A stretch of 64,000 nucleotides of DNA from Alcanivorax sp. Its GTDB lineage: Bacteria; Pseudomonadota; Gammaproteobacteria; Pseudomonadales; Alcanivoracaceae. A program made the translations under genes and the position numbers. Below the pieces are notes generated by a model. The model was not told the DNA's origin and made no database searches. It saw only the letters and a program-made list of their open reading frames with translations. The DNA lies in NCBI RefSeq assembly GCF_019431375.1, contig NZ_CP080267.1, forward strand, positions 992,001-1,056,000, read 5' to 3'. The number at the start of each line of letters is the position of its first letter. Positions within the stretch are counted from its first letter, which is position 1. Positions 27,957 through 36,896 of the stretch are shown here, one piece after another.

Positions 27957-29256
27957 AAAACTCCCCTGGCTGGGCGCCCTGCTGGTGGTAGCGCTGATGA
28001 TCGCCTACTACACACTCACCGAGCCGGTCACCGTGATCCAGCGGGCGGCGCCGGACAGCGCCATTCAACGCAACCCCTACAGCGCTGCCCAGGACTGGCT
28101 GGCACAGCGGGGCCAGCCCAGCAAACGGGTGCTCAGTGCCGCCGCCCTGTTTCCGTTGCCGGAACAAGACACCACCCTGGTCATCGACAAGCAACGCGGC
28201 CTGCTCAACCACAGTCAGGTCCGCTCACTGTTGCAATGGGTGGAAGCCGGTGGCGAACTGATCGTCGAGGCACGGCCACTACCAAAATCCCGGGACGAAG
28301 ATACCGCCACCGAGATGGAGTGGCAGGACAACGACCCCCTGCTCTACAGCCTCGGCATCACCGTCTGGAAAAGCGAACAGGAAACCGACGACGAAGAGCT
28401 GGCCCCCTTTTTCGAATTGCTCGACGCCCTGCCCGCCTTTGCCGGTAACCCCCTGCAATATTGTCTACTCACCGACAACGACGAACTGCGTGACACCTGC
28501 GAGGCACTGGCCTGCGAGGCCCCGCCACAACCGGAGCCCCTGCTGCTGCATGCCGGTGATGACCAGCCCTCCCGGCGCATCCAGCTGCACAGCCAGCATG
28601 TGCTCTGGCACCACAGCTGGAACGAGGACAGCAGTCCGGAAGAGTTTCTCCCCGAGTGGCCGGTGGAAGTGACCGCCTATGCGGACAACGATTACGGCAG
28701 CCAGCTGGTCCAGCTATCCCTGGGCGACGGCCAGGTCACCGTACTCACCGACCTGGGGCTGTGGGACAACCACAATCTGCATTATTTCGACCACGCCTGG
28801 CTGCTGGCCTGGCTCACCGGCAACGAACCGGTCTGGTTCGTGCGCTCCGTGGCCATGCCGCCACTGCTGCAATGGCTATGGCTCCGCGCCCCGGAACTGG
28901 GCACCGCCCTGCTGCTGCTTGTCGCCCTGTGGCTATGGTCACGCATTCCCCGCCGCGGCCCGATTCAGCCGGTGGCCGAAGACAACAACCGGGACTACCT
29001 GCAGCATCTGCACGCCAGTGGCTACTTCCAGTGGCGCACCGAACAGCAGGGCACCCTGCTCACCGCCCTGCGTCAGCAGGCGCAAGCCCGACTCAACCGT
29101 TACCATCACCAGCGCCAGCAGGCCCTGAAGCGCGCCGCCACGCATCTGAACGTCACCGTGGCACAACTTGAGCATGCGCTGACACAGCCCCCGGCAAACC
29201 GCGACCAGCTCACCCAGCAGGTGGCCCTGCTGCAAGCACTGAGGAGTGAAACATGA
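27949..29256 (+). CDS. DUF4350-domain membrane protein
   Basis: This 435-residue protein has an N-terminal helix (about 6-20), a soluble region with DUF4350 features (QDWLAQRGQPSKRV, then LVIDKQRGLLNHSQVRSLLQWV), and a second helix near residue 325 followed by a charged cytoplasmic tail. It begins inside the DUF4129 gene and overlaps moxR by four bases. The family is associated with MoxR operons but uncharacterised. Confidence 0.82.
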   Translation: MRRKLPWLGALLVVALMIAYYTLTEPVTVIQRAAPDSAIQRNPYSAAQDWLAQRGQPSKRVLSAAALFPLPEQDTTLVIDKQRGLLNHSQVRSLLQWVEAGGELIVEARPLPKSRDEDTATEMEWQDNDPLLYSLGITVWKSEQETDDEELAPFFELLDALPAFAGNPLQYCLLTDNDELRDTCEALACEAPPQPEPLLLHAGDDQPSRRIQLHSQHVLWHHSWNEDSSPEEFLPEWPVEVTAYADNDYGSQLVQLSLGDGQVTVLTDLGLWDNHNLHYFDHAWLLAWLTGNEPVWFVRSVAMPPLLQWLWLRAPELGTALLLLVALWLWSRIPRRGPIQPVAEDNNRDYLQHLHASGYFQWRTEQQGTLLTALRQQAQARLNRYHHQRQQALKRAATHLNVTVAQLEHALTQPPANRDQLTQQVALLQALRSET

Positions 29257-30224
29257 CACAGCCCACTACCCTGGCCGAGGCTGCCCGCCTGGCCCAGGAT
29301 ATTGAACACCACCTCAATCAGGTGCTGATCGGCCAACGCCAGGTGGTTCGCGAAGTGCTGATCGCCCTGGTATCCGGTGGCCACGTGCTGATCGAAGGGG
29401 TACCCGGACTTGGCAAGACCCTGTTGGTGCGTAGCCTGGGCAAGGTGTTGGAGCTGGATTTCAACCGTATCCAGTTCACCCCGGACCTGATGCCCACGGA
29501 CGTGACCGGCCACGCCATGTACGATCAGAAGAGTGAGCAGTTCCGCATTCGCCGCGGCCCCGCCTTTACGCAACTGCTTCTGGCCGATGAAATCAACCGG
29601 GCTCCGGCCAAGACCCAGGCAGCCTTGCTGGAAGTGATGCAGGAGCGGCAGATCACCATCGAAGGCAAGGCGTTCACCCTGAACGAACCCTACATGGTAC
29701 TGGCCACCCAGAACCCGCTGGACCAGGAAGGCACCTACCCGCTGCCGGAGGCGGAGCTGGACCGTTTCCTGTTCAAGGTGTTGATCGACTACCCGGATCA
29801 CGCCGACGAAACCCGTCTGGTCAACATGGTGCTGGACGGCACCATCCGCGCCAGCCTGGATGTGGACAGCCTGAGGCCGGTTACTGATGCCGCTGGCCTG
29901 AAAGCCATGAAGTCCCTTAGCGACAGCGTGCTGATCGACGACGAAGTCCTCGATTATGCCCTGCGCATCGTGCGTGCCACCCGGGATTTCAGCGGCCTGA
30001 GCCACGGTGCCAGCCCCCGTGCCAGCATCGCCCTGGCCAGGGCCAGCCGGGTACAGGCCCTGTTCGAGGGCCGCGATTTTGTTACCCCGGACGATGTGCA
30101 GCAGGTGGCCCGCCCGGTCCTGCGCCACCGTATCCAGCTCAGTGCCGATGCGGAAATCGAAGGCCAGACCCCGGAAACCGCCCTGGGTCGACTGCTTGAA
30201 CAGGTGGAAGCGCCGAAGCAATGA
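29253..30224 (+). CDS. MoxR-family AAA+ ATPase
   Basis: This 323-residue cytoplasmic ATPase has Walker A GVPGLGKT, Walker B LLLADEINRAP and the following AAA+ blocks (EVMQERQ; ATQNPLDQEGTYPLPEAELDRF). MoxR ATPases act as chaperones or maturation factors, often together with a von Willebrand-type partner. The DUF58 gene begins in an ATGA overlap at its end and is the likely partner. Confidence 0.95.
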   Translation: MTQPTTLAEAARLAQDIEHHLNQVLIGQRQVVREVLIALVSGGHVLIEGVPGLGKTLLVRSLGKVLELDFNRIQFTPDLMPTDVTGHAMYDQKSEQFRIRRGPAFTQLLLADEINRAPAKTQAALLEVMQERQITIEGKAFTLNEPYMVLATQNPLDQEGTYPLPEAELDRFLFKVLIDYPDHADETRLVNMVLDGTIRASLDVDSLRPVTDAAGLKAMKSLSDSVLIDDEVLDYALRIVRATRDFSGLSHGASPRASIALARASRVQALFEGRDFVTPDDVQQVARPVLRHRIQLSADAEIEGQTPETALGRLLEQVEAPKQ

Positions 30225-31531
30225 AGCCGGCGCCGCGTTTTCTCCTGCTCACCGGCCTTTGGGCGCTACTGGCCCTGCCGTTGCTGGTCATACCGGGGAT
30301 TCTCGCCGTAGCCCTGTGGTGGGCGCTTGGCGGCCTGACTCTGGTGATTGCCCTGCTGGACCTGTGGCACGCCCGCCGCCTGCCCGCCCCGCAAGCACAA
30401 CGGGAGCTGCCCACCGCCCTGTCGGTTCAGCAACCGCACCCGGTACGGGTGCGGGTCACCTCCGCAAGCCTGCCGGACAGCGTGGAATTGGCCGATCAGC
30501 ACCCCGGCGACGATCCCCACACCGGCCTGCCGGCCACCCTGCAGCGAGCCAAAGAAGAACTGACCGAGCTGACCTATCACTACCGGCCTAGCCGCCGCGG
30601 CCCGGTGCAATTTGGCGATCTGGTGTTCTGGTTCCCCAGCCGACTGAAGCTGTGGCGGGTGCGCAAGGTATGCGGCGCCGCCTGCACCGTGCCGGTGTAC
30701 CCGGACTTTTCCCGGCTCAGCCACAGTGGACTGGATGCCAACCATGCTCACCTGCTCACCGGCACCCGCCTGCAACCGCGCCGAGGCGAAGGCATGGAGT
30801 TTCATCAACTACGGGAATATCACCCCGGTGACAGCCTGCGCCAGATCGACTGGAAGGCCACCGCCCGGCGCCGCAGCCTGATCAGCCGGGAATATCAGGA
30901 CGAGCAGAATCAACAGGTACTGGTGATGCTGGATGGCGGGCGCCGCCTGGGGATGCCGGTGGGCGCCCTGACCGGCTTCGACCACGCTCTCAACGCCGCC
31001 CTGCTGCTGGCCTGGAGCGCACTCAAGCAGAAGGACAAGGCCGGCGCCATGCTGTTTTCCGGCGACCAGCCGCGCTGGCTGCCCCCGGTACAAGGCCAGC
31101 AGGGCATCAACCATCTGCTCAACGGGCTTTACGACCTGCACCCCAGCCACCATGCCAGTGACTTCAGCCTGGCTGCCCGGCAACTGGTCCGCCGCAGCCG
31201 ACGCCGCGCCCTGGTGGTACTGGTCACTCGCTTGCAGCAGGAAGACCTGGACGACCTGATGACTGCCGTATCGCTGCTGCGCCGCCACCATCTGGTGCTG
31301 ATTGCAGACATGCTGTTGCCAGAGCAGGAACAACTGGCCCGCCAGCCGGTAGGCAATGATTTCGACCGCGCCCTGCAAGTGTGCGCCGACGCCCAGGAAC
31401 AGCAAGCCCGCCACGATCTGCACACCCGCCTGCGCCACGCCGGCGCCCTGGTCACCGCCACCACCCCGCAGCACATGCCGGCGCAGCTCAACAACCTGTA
31501 TTTAATGCTGAAACGCAGCGGCAGACTTTAA
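30221..31531 (+). CDS. DUF58-domain protein
   Basis: This 436-residue protein has two N-terminal hydrophobic segments and a DUF58 domain identified by FHQLREYHPGDSLRQIDWKA (about 192-211), followed by a von Willebrand A-like region (LVMLDGGRRLGMPVG). It is the last gene of the MoxR set. Its stop is six bases before the first of the three heptamer elements, which probably ends the transcript. Confidence 0.92.
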   Translation: MKPAPRFLLLTGLWALLALPLLVIPGILAVALWWALGGLTLVIALLDLWHARRLPAPQAQRELPTALSVQQPHPVRVRVTSASLPDSVELADQHPGDDPHTGLPATLQRAKEELTELTYHYRPSRRGPVQFGDLVFWFPSRLKLWRVRKVCGAACTVPVYPDFSRLSHSGLDANHAHLLTGTRLQPRRGEGMEFHQLREYHPGDSLRQIDWKATARRRSLISREYQDEQNQQVLVMLDGGRRLGMPVGALTGFDHALNAALLLAWSALKQKDKAGAMLFSGDQPRWLPPVQGQQGINHLLNGLYDLHPSHHASDFSLAARQLVRRSRRRALVVLVTRLQQEDLDDLMTAVSLLRRHHLVLIADMLLPEQEQLARQPVGNDFDRALQVCADAQEQQARHDLHTRLRHAGALVTATTPQHMPAQLNNLYLMLKRSGRL

Positions 31532-31536
31532 GGGCA

Positions 31537-31694
31537 GTGAATAGTTAACAGTGAACAGTTAATAGCTCGCGCCACAGGTCAGCACAATCTGCAACGAAAA
31601 AGGCCGCGCCCATGATTTGAGCGCGGCCTCTTTCGTTTCAGCACCAGAAAAGCCTGGTCGCGTCGCTGTTAACTATTCACTATTCACTGTTAAC
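31537..31694. repeat. Heptamer-bounded palindromic element, copy A (probable bidirectional terminator)
   Basis: Four heptamers of the form GTKAAYA lie at 31537-31564 and four inverted copies (TRTTMAC) at 31667-31694. Between them a hairpin at 31593-31637 pairs AACGAAA-AGGCCGCGC with GCGCGGCCT-TTTCGTT, with one A/C mismatch and a loop of 11 bases. The element fills the gap between the convergent DUF58 and epmC genes. See copies B (35250-35411) and C (50111-50268). Confidence 0.93.
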
Positions 31695-31715
31695 TGAAAC
31701 GCTCCAGTCCACTGA

Positions 31716-32312
31716 TCAAGGGCAATCAAAAACCTCGCCAAGTCCCTCCTCCAGGGAAATAGACGTCCGACCGTAGAAATCTGCTAAGGCCTGACACCAG
31801 AGTCGGGGGCGTTCGGGAAGGCCGTTTTCCAGTAAGGAAAGCGCCTTCTCCCTGACCTTCATGGCAAAGTCCCTTTCATCCCCCGCATCCCCATTCAGGT
31901 TATCCAGTGACACCCTGAACGGATGGCCGCAAGCGGCGCAGAAAAGCGCTTCATAGGCCTGGGGCAAGACTTCTACCCGGGTGAACTCTGCCTGCTGTGC
32001 GGCATTGCGCCCGTCCGGGGCGTACCAGTAGCCATAATCTTCCTGCTGCCGGCGCGCCGGGCCTGCCACGCACCAGTGGGCGATTTCGTGCAGGGCGCTG
32101 CGGAAATAATCGCGGGTATAGCAGATACGATGGGGATTGCCCGGACGATACAGGGGCTCGTCCGCGCCGCCTTCCAGCACGGTGGCGTAGGAAGGAAAAA
32201 AAGTGGCCCTAAACAGTCTGTCCAGGTCGTCGCTACGGTGCCCCCGGACAGCGCTTTGCGGTATGGTAGCCGCCTTCGTTTGGCCCTGTGGCTTACCGCC
32301 AAGATCACCCAT
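31716..32312 (-). CDS. epmC: Elongation factor P hydroxylase
   Basis: This 198-residue enzyme belongs to the EpmC/YfcM family that hydroxylates the lysyl-lysine modification of EF-P. The iron-binding HEIAHWC motif, DYGYWYAPDGR and FRVSLDNLNGD are present and align with E. coli YfcM from about residue 26 on. The 20 or so residues before that have no counterpart there, and the only canonical start in frame (ATG at 32312) lacks a clear ribosome site, so the true start is uncertain. No EF-P gene is nearby. Confidence 0.9.
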   Translation of the reverse strand: MGDLGGKPQGQTKAATIPQSAVRGHRSDDLDRLFRATFFPSYATVLEGGADEPLYRPGNPHRICYTRDYFRSALHEIAHWCVAGPARRQQEDYGYWYAPDGRNAAQQAEFTRVEVLPQAYEALFCAACGHPFRVSLDNLNGDAGDERDFAMKVREKALSLLENGLPERPRLWCQALADFYGRTSISLEEGLGEVFDCP

Positions 32313-32328
32313 AAGATTCGTCGCGCCT

Positions 32329-33684
32329 ATGTCATCCCGTCGTCAGGAGCTCGTCGCCCAGCTCACACTTGCCCTGCCCATTCTTGGCGGCCAGTTGGCC
32401 CAGACCGCCAACGGCTTTGTGGACACCATGATGGCCGGTCGGGTCAGTGCCAATGATCTGGCGGCGGTGGCGGTGGGTGCCAGTATCTGGGTGCCCCTGT
32501 TCCTGTTCATGACCGGCGTGCTGATGAGCGCCACGCCGATTCTCTCCCGCCATCTCGGCGGCGAAGCTTACCATCGCATCAACCCGCTCGCCCAGCAGGG
32601 CATCTGGCTGGGCCTGGGGCTGGGGATTCTCTGCGCCCTGATTCTGCGCAGCATCGCCCCGGTACTGGTATGGATGGACGTGGACCCAGCCATTCGTCCA
32701 CTGGTCAGCGGCTATCTGGATGCGCTCAGCTGGGGCATGCCCGGCGCCGCCCTGATGCTGGCAATCCGTAGCTACACCGAATCCATGAATCACACCCGCC
32801 CGGTGTTGCTGATCAGTGTGATCGGCCTGCTGATCAATATTCCCAGTAACTATGTACTGATCTACGGCAAGCTGGGCTTCCCTGCCATGGGAGGCGTGGG
32901 CTGTGGCTGGGCCACTTCCCTGGTGATGTGGTCCATGGCGCTGATGATGCTGTTTTATACCCATCGCCACCCGGTGTACCAGCACGCCCCACTGAATCTG
33001 CGCCGGCGCCACTTCGAAATAGCCAGCCTGGGATACATGCTGCGTCTGGGTCTGCCGGTGGGGTTGTCGATCTTTTTCGAGGTCAGCATCTTTGCCGTGA
33101 TTGCGCTGCTGATCGGTAGCCTGGGCGCCCAGATCGTGGCCAGCCACCAGATCGCCCTGAACTTCACCTCGCTGATTTTCATGGTGCCGCTCAGCTTTTC
33201 CCTGGCCGCCTCGGTCCGCGTGGGCCATGCCAGGGGGCGCCACGACGAGCCTGGCCTGCGCCACGCGGTGCAGGTGGCACTGTGCATTACCACGGTGGTG
33301 GGGGTGACGGCAGCCGCGGCGCTGGTACTGGCAAGAGGCTGGATCCCCCATATCTATACCAATAACCGGGACGTGATCGAACTGGCCACCTATCTGTTGC
33401 TGTTCGCGGCGTTATACCAGGTATCCGACGCCCTGCAGGTATGCGCCAACGGCTGCCTGCGCGGCTTCGAGGATACCGCCTGGCCGATGATCATGACCCT
33501 GTTCGCCTACTGGGGGGTGGGCCTGCCGCTGGGTTACGGCCTGGGTCTGAGCCACTGGTTCGGTGAGCCCATGGGCCCGGCTGGGTTCTGGATCGGTCTG
33601 GTAGCTGGTCTCACCGTGGCCGCCATTCTGCTCGGCTGGCGACTGCGCTGGCGGATGCAACAAAGCTTGTCACCAACCACCTGA
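32329..33684 (+). CDS. MATE-family efflux transporter
   Basis: This 451-residue inner-membrane protein has twelve hydrophobic segments in two halves. The opening QLTLALPILGGQLAQTANGFVDT is typical of the NorM-like branch, which exports drugs or dyes in exchange for Na+ or H+. The ATG at 32329 gives the normal MATE start. It begins only 16 bases from the divergent epmC start as annotated, so the promoters must overlap those coding ends. Confidence 0.92.
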   Translation: MSSRRQELVAQLTLALPILGGQLAQTANGFVDTMMAGRVSANDLAAVAVGASIWVPLFLFMTGVLMSATPILSRHLGGEAYHRINPLAQQGIWLGLGLGILCALILRSIAPVLVWMDVDPAIRPLVSGYLDALSWGMPGAALMLAIRSYTESMNHTRPVLLISVIGLLINIPSNYVLIYGKLGFPAMGGVGCGWATSLVMWSMALMMLFYTHRHPVYQHAPLNLRRRHFEIASLGYMLRLGLPVGLSIFFEVSIFAVIALLIGSLGAQIVASHQIALNFTSLIFMVPLSFSLAASVRVGHARGRHDEPGLRHAVQVALCITTVVGVTAAAALVLARGWIPHIYTNNRDVIELATYLLLFAALYQVSDALQVCANGCLRGFEDTAWPMIMTLFAYWGVGLPLGYGLGLSHWFGEPMGPAGFWIGLVAGLTVAAILLGWRLRWRMQQSLSPTT

Positions 33685-33707
33685 CATCATCCCTCTCCGG
33701 CGTCTCC

Positions 33708-33816
33708 CGTAGGGTGGATTAGCCTAGGCGTAATCCACCATTGTTTCGGTACGACGATGGCTCGGCGAGGGAGGAGAAAGCACAGGAGGATTACGCTTAG
33801 GCTAATCCACCCTGCG
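33708..33816. repeat. GTAGGGTGGATTAG inverted repeat, second copy
   Basis: Left unit CGTAGGGTGGATTAGCC (33708 on) with TAATCCACC, and right unit GGATTACGCTTAGGCTAATC ending CCACCCTGCG (33788-33816), flank a spacer of about 49 bases. The same outer and inner arms form the repeat at 18250-18334. It lies in the convergent gap between the MATE and gamma-glutamylcyclotransferase genes. Confidence 0.88.
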
Positions 33817-33946
33817 TTATGATCACCGCCTGTAGGATCGTCACTCTCATTGCTTGCGAATAAATGGCGCGTTAGCCAAATACAAAACCGGAAGGCCAGG
33901 CTTTCGCTTCTCGTACCCCACAACCGGTTTATCGTCCGGCAGGCGC

Positions 33947-34402
33947 CTACGATTGAAACACCGGCACCTGCAATAGCCTTCGGTAATAACTGTCGGTCAA
34001 CCAAGGGCGACCGCTCAACAGATGATTGAGATACCAGCGCTCCGGTTTCAGGTTGTCCGCCTGCCAGTCTGGGTTGGCAATGTAGACCCAGGTGGGGATC
34101 TCCCCTGCGCCCGTCAGCACCGGCAGGCATTCACGGCGGTAACGGACCGGGTGCCCTTCATAGGGGTCCATCCGCTCGATTTCCCGATGGTCGCGCAAGC
34201 GGTATAGCACCCCTTCCACCACGCCCTCCATGGGCACGATGTTGGCGTAGGCAATGCCCTGTTTGCCATGGGCCCGCTTGTTGAATGCCAGCCCCCAACC
34301 ATCCAGCCGCGCCGCCATGGATTCCCGGTAACGCATGCCGCGCACCGCCATACGGCCCGGGTTCATGTTCGAGCCATAGGCAAAATAATACTCACACTGC
34401 AC
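33947..34402 (-). CDS. Gamma-glutamylcyclotransferase-like protein
   Basis: This 151-residue protein has the substrate loop FAYGSNMNPGRM and the fold's catalytic-acid region in RMDPYEGHPVRY. Family members release 5-oxoproline from gamma-glutamyl compounds; substrate specificity cannot be read here. It is a single gene between a repeat and the divergent unknown gene. Confidence 0.88.
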   Translation of the reverse strand: MQCEYYFAYGSNMNPGRMAVRGMRYRESMAARLDGWGLAFNKRAHGKQGIAYANIVPMEGVVEGVLYRLRDHREIERMDPYEGHPVRYRRECLPVLTGAGEIPTWVYIANPDWQADNLKPERWYLNHLLSGRPWLTDSYYRRLLQVPVFQS

Positions 34403-34555
34403 ATACGCCTCCTGAAGAAAAATGCCACGATAAACCGGTTATCTGCAGCGGGTTGCATGGCCGCCCCGTACAGGCTAACGTGAATTAACGGGCCGTGCAG
34501 AACGAACACTGTGTGTCGGGCTGGCGGCGCCAAGGACTTGTACCGGGAGGTGCCC

Positions 34556-35242
34556 ATGACTCAGGCTCACCGGCAACACCCTGGCGGGAACAATGTGGTT
34601 CCTTTCTCTCCACGCCGCAAAGCGGCACAGCCCCCCATTTTGCGCCTTTCCCCGGAATACGATGGCATTGAGCTGCTGTACGCCAATGATCATCACCCGG
34701 ACAAACTCTTCTCCCTGAAAATCCTGGCCTGGGCCCGCCTTGCCAACGGCGACACCGTGGCCATGGTGCCCTGGCTGAAAGAGCCGGTGACCGCTATGGC
34801 CCTGGCCGATCCATTGAACGGTCGCTGGGAAGGCTACCGTCTGCCGGAAAGCGATTACCTGTTCATTGATGCCCCGGAGCACAAGGTGCAGGAGCTGGAT
34901 GCGGCACTGGGCTTCTTTGGCAAGCCCCAGCCCGGCCACCAGACGATTCAGGAAATCCCCGACACCATCGGGACCCACGCGGTATTTTCCGAAGATGACT
35001 TCCACACCATCAGCCTGATGGAAGTGGTGAGCTGGCGGCTGACCGCCGACGGCAGCCTGGCCGCCATGGTGGCCGACGAATCCGGTTCCATGGAAACCCC
35101 GGTGCTACCCGGCGCCAAATGCCTGATTCAGGCCCAACAGTTGCCGGACTTTCGGTACTTCTTTCAACACGGCATCGCCAACAAACTGAAAGAACGCGAC
35201 CCGGAAGCACTGGCGGCGGTGGCCATGCTGGCAAGGAGTTGA
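34556..35242 (+). CDS. Protein of unknown function
   Basis: This 228-residue soluble protein has no signal peptide or membrane segment and a beta-rich composition. GGGAGGTGCCC places the ATG at 34556. Two portions look like related halves: LANGDTVAMVPWLKEPVTAM and LTADGSLAAMVADESGSMET each follow a hydrophobic strand, which hints at a duplicated domain. I recognise no family. Confidence 0.72.
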   Translation: MTQAHRQHPGGNNVVPFSPRRKAAQPPILRLSPEYDGIELLYANDHHPDKLFSLKILAWARLANGDTVAMVPWLKEPVTAMALADPLNGRWEGYRLPESDYLFIDAPEHKVQELDAALGFFGKPQPGHQTIQEIPDTIGTHAVFSEDDFHTISLMEVVSWRLTADGSLAAMVADESGSMETPVLPGAKCLIQAQQLPDFRYFFQHGIANKLKERDPEALAAVAMLARS

Positions 35243-35249
35243 AAAGACA

Positions 35250-35411
35250 GTTAATAGTTAACAGTGAATAGTGAACAGCTACGCGGATTGATCCGTGAGC
35301 GAATCCACAACGCAAAGAGGCCGCGTCCTAGCCATGGACGCGGCCTCTTTGCGTTCAACTTTCAATGCGCTTGGGCGCGCAATTATTCACTGTTAACTAT
35401 TAACTGTTCAC
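35250..35411. repeat. Heptamer-bounded palindromic element, copy B (probable bidirectional terminator)
   Basis: Heptamers lie at 35250-35277 (GTTAATA, GTTAACA, GTGAATA, GTGAACA) and inverted at 35384-35411. The central hairpin at 35309-35355 is a perfect 20-base-pair stem (AACGCAAAGAGGCCGCGTCC) with a seven-base loop. The gap separates the unknown gene at 34556 and convergent tusA, whose stop codon falls inside the last heptamer. Confidence 0.93.
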
Positions 35412-35644
35412 TGCTTCTTCCGTATCCAATACACCCAAAGCTCCCCTTCCTGCTCCTGCCCCAACAACGTATGGCCAAGAAACTGGCAGAACTTGGGGAT
35501 GTCCCGCTCAGTGGACGGGTCGGTGGCGCGCACTTCCAGGACCTCTCCGGGGGCCATGTCGCGCACCTTGTTGTGCAGCATCATCACCGGTTCCGGGCAC
35601 AGCAGGCCGGTGGCATCGAGGTGGTGTTGGGCGTCATGGCTCAT
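35408..35644 (-). CDS. tusA: Sulfur carrier protein TusA family
   Basis: This 78-residue protein carries sulfur as a persulfide in tRNA thiolation and other sulfur-transfer reactions. The active cysteine is in [15 protein letters not shown]. It shares an ATGA overlap with the MFS gene upstream and is therefore the third gene of the rlmM-MFS-tusA unit. The stop TGA lies within a heptamer of element B. Confidence 0.93.
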   Translation of the reverse strand: MSHDAQHHLDATGLLCPEPVMMLHNKVRDMAPGEVLEVRATDPSTERDIPKFCQFLGHTLLGQEQEGELWVYWIRKKQ

Positions 35645-36894
35645 GGAGTTACCTTTTGTGCGTTGCCATCAAGGGGCGCTTGCCAGAAAAAGGCGGCCAT
35701 TATAACGGCTGAGCAGAGAATCGCAGCCAGCAGGAAGTGGCCGGCGTACCCCAGCCAGGCCGCACTGAAACCGCTGGCCAGGGTGAAGGCCCCCACCGCA
35801 AAAAGCTGCACCGACGCCTGCATGGTGTAGTCACTGCCCTCGTGGCCGCTGCGACAGTAATCCATCATCAGCACAAACAGGGCCACGGTGGAGAGGCCAT
35901 CAGCGAACTGCTCGAACAGGGCGACCGGCCAGATCCAGTGGTCCGCCTCGCTGCTGGCCACCATCCACCAGCCCAGAAACGACAAGGCCTGCAAGCCGGC
36001 AAAGCCGAACAAGGCCAGTTTGCGCGACAGCCGCATCATCAGTACACCCGCCAGAGCCGCCCCGGCCAACCCCACCAGGGATGACACCAGGTCCAGACGG
36101 CCGATGGCTTCCAGGCTCCATTGCCGGTCCACCAGAAAGGGTTTGATCATGCGGGTACCGAACCCGTCACCAACCTTGTAGCCCAGCAGGATCACCAGCC
36201 ACACTGCCATCTTTGGCCGCCACCAGAACAGAGTCAGTTGCCGGCGCCACCAGCGCAACGTCACGGGTCGACGGGGTTTGATCTGCTCCCGGGGCTCGCG
36301 AAATCGCCAGACAACCAGTGCCACCAACAGCAGGGCCACAATCAGGCTTGCCAGGGTGCCCTGCCAGCCCCAACGACCGACCATGATCAGCAAGGCGCCA
36401 CTGCCCAGGATCATGCCGATCTTGTAGCCGTTCACCTGAATGCTGTTCCCCAGCCCACGCAGGTCCGGCGTCAGCAAGCGAGTGGCCAGGCCATCGGTGG
36501 CAATATCCTGGGTAGCGCTGAACAGGTTGAGCAGGAAAAGCAGGGCCACCAGCAACGCAAAGCCCGGACCAAACAACCATTCGCGGGGAAACAAGGCAGT
36601 GATGGCCAGTACCAGCATCACCGCAAACACACAGGCAAGAACCCAGCGCTTGCGGTGATTGGGCTTGCCACTGCCCCAGCGGTCCACCCAGGGCGCCCAG
36701 AGAAACTTCAGTGCCCAGGGCAACGCCGGCAGCGCCAGCAGACCAATCCATTCCGGTGACAGGCCTGCGTCCCGGGCCAGGGCCGGCATGGATTTACCCA
36801 GCAGACCAGCAGGCAGCCCCTGGGCGAAATACAGCATGCCCAGGGTGACAAACAGGGCTGGAGTCCCTGTTGAGGAGACACGCTGTGCTGACAT
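35641..36894 (-). CDS. Major facilitator transporter, PAT/AmpG-like branch
   Basis: This 417-residue inner-membrane protein has twelve predicted helices and the signature [20 protein letters not shown] plus WAPWVDRWG between helices. This branch includes muropeptide (AmpG) and siderophore (FptX/RhtX) importers; the substrate is not resolved here. The start at 36894 directly follows the rlmM stop codon (36897), indicating coupling. Confidence 0.85.
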   Translation of the reverse strand: MSAQRVSSTGTPALFVTLGMLYFAQGLPAGLLGKSMPALARDAGLSPEWIGLLALPALPWALKFLWAPWVDRWGSGKPNHRKRWVLACVFAVMLVLAITALFPREWLFGPGFALLVALLFLLNLFSATQDIATDGLATRLLTPDLRGLGNSIQVNGYKIGMILGSGALLIMVGRWGWQGTLASLIVALLLVALVVWRFREPREQIKPRRPVTLRWWRRQLTLFWWRPKMAVWLVILLGYKVGDGFGTRMIKPFLVDRQWSLEAIGRLDLVSSLVGLAGAALAGVLMMRLSRKLALFGFAGLQALSFLGWWMVASSEADHWIWPVALFEQFADGLSTVALFVLMMDYCRSGHEGSDYTMQASVQLFAVGAFTLASGFSAAWLGYAGHFLLAAILCSAVIMAAFFWQAPLDGNAQKVTP

Positions 36895-36896
36895 GA

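Noticed and set aside
33687..34130. Minus-strand open frame through the GTAGGGTGGATTAG repeat
   Set aside because: It crosses the repeat and overlaps the gamma-glutamylcyclotransferase gene in another frame.
35264..35830. Plus-strand open frame covering element B and running into tusA and the MFS gene
   Set aside because: Its repeated Ser-Leu-Leu-Thr-Ile strings are just the heptamers read as protein; the remainder is antisense to real genes.
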